From assembly GCA_027574665.1 (NCBI GenBank), contig CM050650.1, positions 52,869,304 through 52,933,303 of the forward strand: a stretch of DNA of 64,000 nt, written 5' to 3'. This stretch comes from Rhynochetos jubatus. Lineage: Eukaryota; Chordata; Aves; Eurypygiformes; Rhynochetidae. The position numbers and the translations under genes were made by a program. Of this stretch, positions 60,615 to 64,000 are shown one piece after another (the first letter of the stretch is position 1; the number at the start of each line of letters is the position of its first letter). Under the pieces are notes generated by a model. That model made no database searches. It was given only the letters and a program-made list of their open reading frames with translations, and was not told the origin of the DNA.

Positions 60615-60695
60615 GGACTGACCAGTGAAGGTCAACAGCTAGGAGAAATCTAAAGGCTGCAATTAAAGACACGATTGAGCCCAGTACAGTCTGTG
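60615..60695 (+). repeat. Diverged repeat, copy B
   Basis: Partner of 58505-58585, 2.1 kb downstream. Similarity begins at GGACT and fades after CTGTG. Sequence outside these limits does not align by eye. Confidence 0.6.
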
Positions 60696-63638
60696 GGGAA
60701 AGGGGACAGGAACAATCCCACAGTACCTTGTGATGCCTTCTGCAAAAGACAAGCAGTTTGGGAAGGTACTGCCTCTTGCCTACCTCCATCTCTGCCTGCA
60801 GGAGCAAAACTACTGGCCTATAACCCCCTTCTTATTCTTTCAGCTGAGAAGATTTAGTGAATTTGATTCTTCTGGTTTCAAGGAGGTCAGTCAGCGCTTA
60901 GCAAGCTCAGGTTAGAGCATGACACTGTGCAACCTTTCAGCCTGGTCATGCCAGCAGTGGGATACAGGCTTGTCTGTAACCATGGGACTAGAACTAATCT
61001 CCTACGACTGCCAGGACTTGTCACACAAGAAAAAGTAAAACTATCTTTTTAAGAATTCATGGTTTGGCAGCTAAGGAAAGCTCTCCCACCTTTCAATGTG
61101 CATCTGTAATACTGGTGAATTAGCTGAATGAATAAATGCAAAAGTGGCATTTTGTTTCTTGTGTTTGAAATAATGCTTATTAACAGTACCAATCAGCACC
61201 TTTCATCTTACACTGGTGACCACTGGAATTGACTGATAATGCATAAACCTGAGGAGGAAAGTCACTTTACCAGTTGCTGAGTTGTGAATATTGGACAGTT
61301 TCAGTTTTCTTTACATGACATCTTCTGTTTGAGGCATGCATTACACAGACACTGAATATCTGTGGTAGTGTTCCTCACTGCCAGAGAATAGGTCCATCCT
61401 CCTTCATAATAAGGTAATTGTGTTTTTTCTTTCCAGTACATCAGACTGGTGAAATAAAGATTTAGGGGTTTTTTTAAGTCTACTCCCAGAAGAGGCAGCT
61501 AAGCAGCCAGCTACCACACTGTGTGCCAATCACTCTGGGCCTGATTCTGCCAACTGTGCTCATAGCAAGTAGCAACACTGATTTTTTTTGGTAGAGCTGC
61601 CTATGAAATTATTCCACCTGCCACACTGGTACTTTCTGGGTTGGCCTTATGCTGAGCTCAGAGTTTCCATCCGTTCTGCCAGAAAAGCAGGCAGGAGGCC
61701 GTCACAGTCGTAGAACTCCTGCATGTAGGCAGGAGGATCCATGCTGGATTGTCCAGTGGGGCGCTGTCAGAAAATAGTTTTATAAAAAGAGAAAATGAAA
61801 TTTGCAGGCTTCCAGGTCTGACCAGCTCTGACCAGCTCTGGAAATCCAGAGCATTGGGAGTTATCAAAACCAAATAACAAATTATTTAGCCTCCACTTAT
61901 CACTATTTAGGGGCTTGTAGCATTTTGAAATGCCACTAAATAAGCAGTGACTGACCACCACACAGAAAGACAAGTTAGTAAAAAGCACTTTCTAGGTAAA
62001 ATGTCCAGCCTTTTATTTATATAATCTAGCATATAATAATTGTCCTTAAAAATATTGATATATGTAACAAAATGGCATGGCACTTTATTGAATTCTCTGA
62101 GTGATGCTGTCCTTATATTTAAATCTATTACAAGTTTAACATAACAGCAAGCCAGCTGGCAGCCTTGAGAGCAACTGTAAGAAGGCATTCAGAAATGTGC
62201 TCTGCAAGGATGTATATTGCTATGACAAGGAAAGTATGTAGACATGGGCTATAGTTCTGTGGAAAGGAAAGAAAAGCAAGAATAAGGACTCTGATCCTTT
62301 GTGTGACAGTTATGATCACCTGGTGCCGTGCTACCCTACCTGAGTGAGATATCTGCAGGGAAGCTCTGTGAAGGTTGAAAGTTTGAAACTAGTGTTTCCA
62401 ATTTACATAGGTGTATCTACAGGTAATGTTGTTTTCAAAGTGGATAAAAATATCCACTTGCGCAGGAACAGAACCTGTCAAAAGAAAAGGTTGGAAATTA
62501 TTTTAATATGATTGATTTATTTGGTTGTATAATGACAAGAATGTCTGCTGTAGCCAGAAGGATCATTGCAAAAATAATTCATTTAGCATTTATAAAGGAC
62601 TATTTGCTCTTAATTTCCTTTAGATATTTTATGACTTGGCCAATACAGCAGAAGAAAACATCTTACCGTGAATGCAGTCTTCTTGAGAAAACATTACCTC
62701 AGCTAATGCAAAGGGAGTTGACAAAACTGCCAGTGATGCAACCCTCCAGACACAGGAGTCTAAATAAGTTGCCCACTACAGATCTGGTCCATCAGATCAA
62801 GCCTTATAAGGGTGCAGGGATCAAATTGACAGTCAGTGTCCATGGCTGACAAATGTGTTTAATTTTGTTTACCTGTGAAAGGATGCTACCTCCTACAATA
62901 ATCACAGGGCAAGTATTCTTCCTAAGCAACAGCATATTTTCTTTTTGTGTGTTTGTTTGCCTGTTTGGAAAAAGCATCTGTAATAGTAATGCTCTGAGTG
63001 CTGTGTGGGGAAGAAGAGCAGAGCTGCTGCTGCATAGTTTAAGAGTTAAGTCCTGAGGAGATGAAAATAGAAAGCCTGATTGCTGGTTGTCTCATCAGAC
63101 CTTGTGAAAAGCAGCTGACAGTGTTCATGTATGGGAGAGGAGAGGAAATTGGAAATCCATTGCAATTCTCCTGGTATTTCAGTCACAGAAATATATGTGA
63201 CTGCAGTTTAGAAAATACAGCGAGGCTAAGATGCTGAGACCAAAATTCAGAAATGTCCGTTGTCATACATTAGCAGAATAGTAGACAGGTTAAGGAAAAC
63301 ATAGCTTTGTTTCTTCAAACTTGGTCCGTGACAATGGGAAATAGGACTTCTGGAACTATATGGGGTAGCTCTGGGCTTTTCCTCTTTCTGACCAAATTTT
63401 GTTTGTGACTGAATGCTGAAATTTGGATCTGGCATCATGTATGCCAGCCACCAGCCTGGGGCTTGGACTGAGGTAGTTTGCAGAATAGTAGTGACCATTT
63501 TGATTGTGGGAAACACTACAAAACTATAACAAAATTGGTTTTCTCTCCTAAGAGTGAGCAGAGTGATTGCTGCTTTGACGCCCACATGCTTGCCCTTCCC
63601 TCGCTGTTTTTGTCTTCATACTTTAACCCCCACCACAG

Positions 63639-63889
63639 AGCTTCAGATCAACTGTTGCACAAGATACCTGGCATGCTTCAAGGCCAAAAAGTCACACAAA
63701 ACCTACAATGGACACTCATCAGGGAAGGCAGTTTGGGTGATGGACATTGGGCCACCTCCTGAAATCTGCAGTAACGTCACAGAGAAAGATCGCTTTGCAA
63801 AAGTGCGATGTGTGGTGCTACTTGCTACTCAGCAGGATAAAAGAAGGAAAGTAGGTGGAATGTACTCAATTTTGACAACAAAAGAATAA
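63639..63889 (+). other. Weak candidate terminal coding exon
   Basis: A pyrimidine-containing tract ends in CACCACAG at 63638. The frame from there stays open for about 83 codons to TAA at 63887-63889. Its composition is mixed and protein-like, with a Lys-rich stretch (KAKKSHK), an NVT glycosylation sequon and a basic QDKRRK stretch. I do not recognise the product. A frame of this length is also expected by chance in this window, and no partner exon was found, so it is not called as a gene. Confidence 0.2.
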
Positions 63890-64000
63890 TATGTGCCTTT
63901 TTTTAATGAGATTTCATTTTTCCGTTGAGTCAGCTATTGGCCTTGTGATTCTGTCACTGACATGCACGCTGTCATCTGAGCATTGGTATCGTGCTGTTGC

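Larger units (their letters stand above)
49237..63638. other. Intergenic or intronic sequence, no gene recognised
   Basis: 14.4 kb without a supportable coding region. It contains an A-rich tract at about 51859-51911, T19 at 54687-54705, a GC-rich patch at 55189-55437 and a diverged repeat pair at 58505 and 60615. Segment 50830-51060 looks information-rich and may be conserved noncoding DNA, but this cannot be shown from one sequence. Confidence 0.6.

Overview
The window looks like a stretch of bird nuclear genome. Four fragments have the layout of avian CR1 non-LTR retrotransposons, with truncated 5' ends and a terminal octamer-like repeat of the ATTCTATG type. There is also a solo LTR of a family I recognise as widespread in birds (terminus TGTCATGGTTTAA) and an alpharetrovirus-like provirus. 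The species cannot be read from this sequence. The abundance of that LTR family in Neoaves is only a weak hint.

Most of the 64 kb (1-13.7 kb and 20.8-64 kb) is AT-rich, repeat-poor sequence with no host gene that I recognise. Open frames there reach about 145 codons. That is roughly what chance gives in this much AT-rich DNA on six frames, so I do not call them genes. One weak candidate for a terminal exon lies at 63639-63889.

The main content is a nested insertion. An older solo LTR (13709-20794 without the insert, flanked by 5-bp duplications ATCAC) was hit by a young provirus on the minus strand, 13834-20147, flanked by 5-bp duplications GAAGA. By eye its two 266-bp LTRs are identical. 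Reading on the minus strand the order is: 5' LTR, primer-binding site matching the 3' end of tRNA-Phe, a leader of only about 100 nt, gag, pro, pol, an env reduced to the membrane-anchor end, a polypurine tract, 3' LTR.

gag, pro and pol are all open and lie in three successive -1 frames. Gag and Pol resemble alpharetroviruses: the Gag N-terminus, the AAATTTA shift site at the end of pro, and an env splice layout that would use the first six gag codons. The separate pro frame, reached through a GGGAAAC heptamer followed by a predicted stem/pseudoknot, is the arrangement known from betaretroviruses. The env remnant ends like gammaretrovirus-type transmembrane proteins. The element is therefore a mosaic-looking, recently mobile, envelope-deficient retrovirus-derived element. 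Gag assembles particles, the two frameshifts supply protease and RT/RNase H/integrase, and loss of env suggests spread within the germ line or by complementation rather than by its own infectivity.
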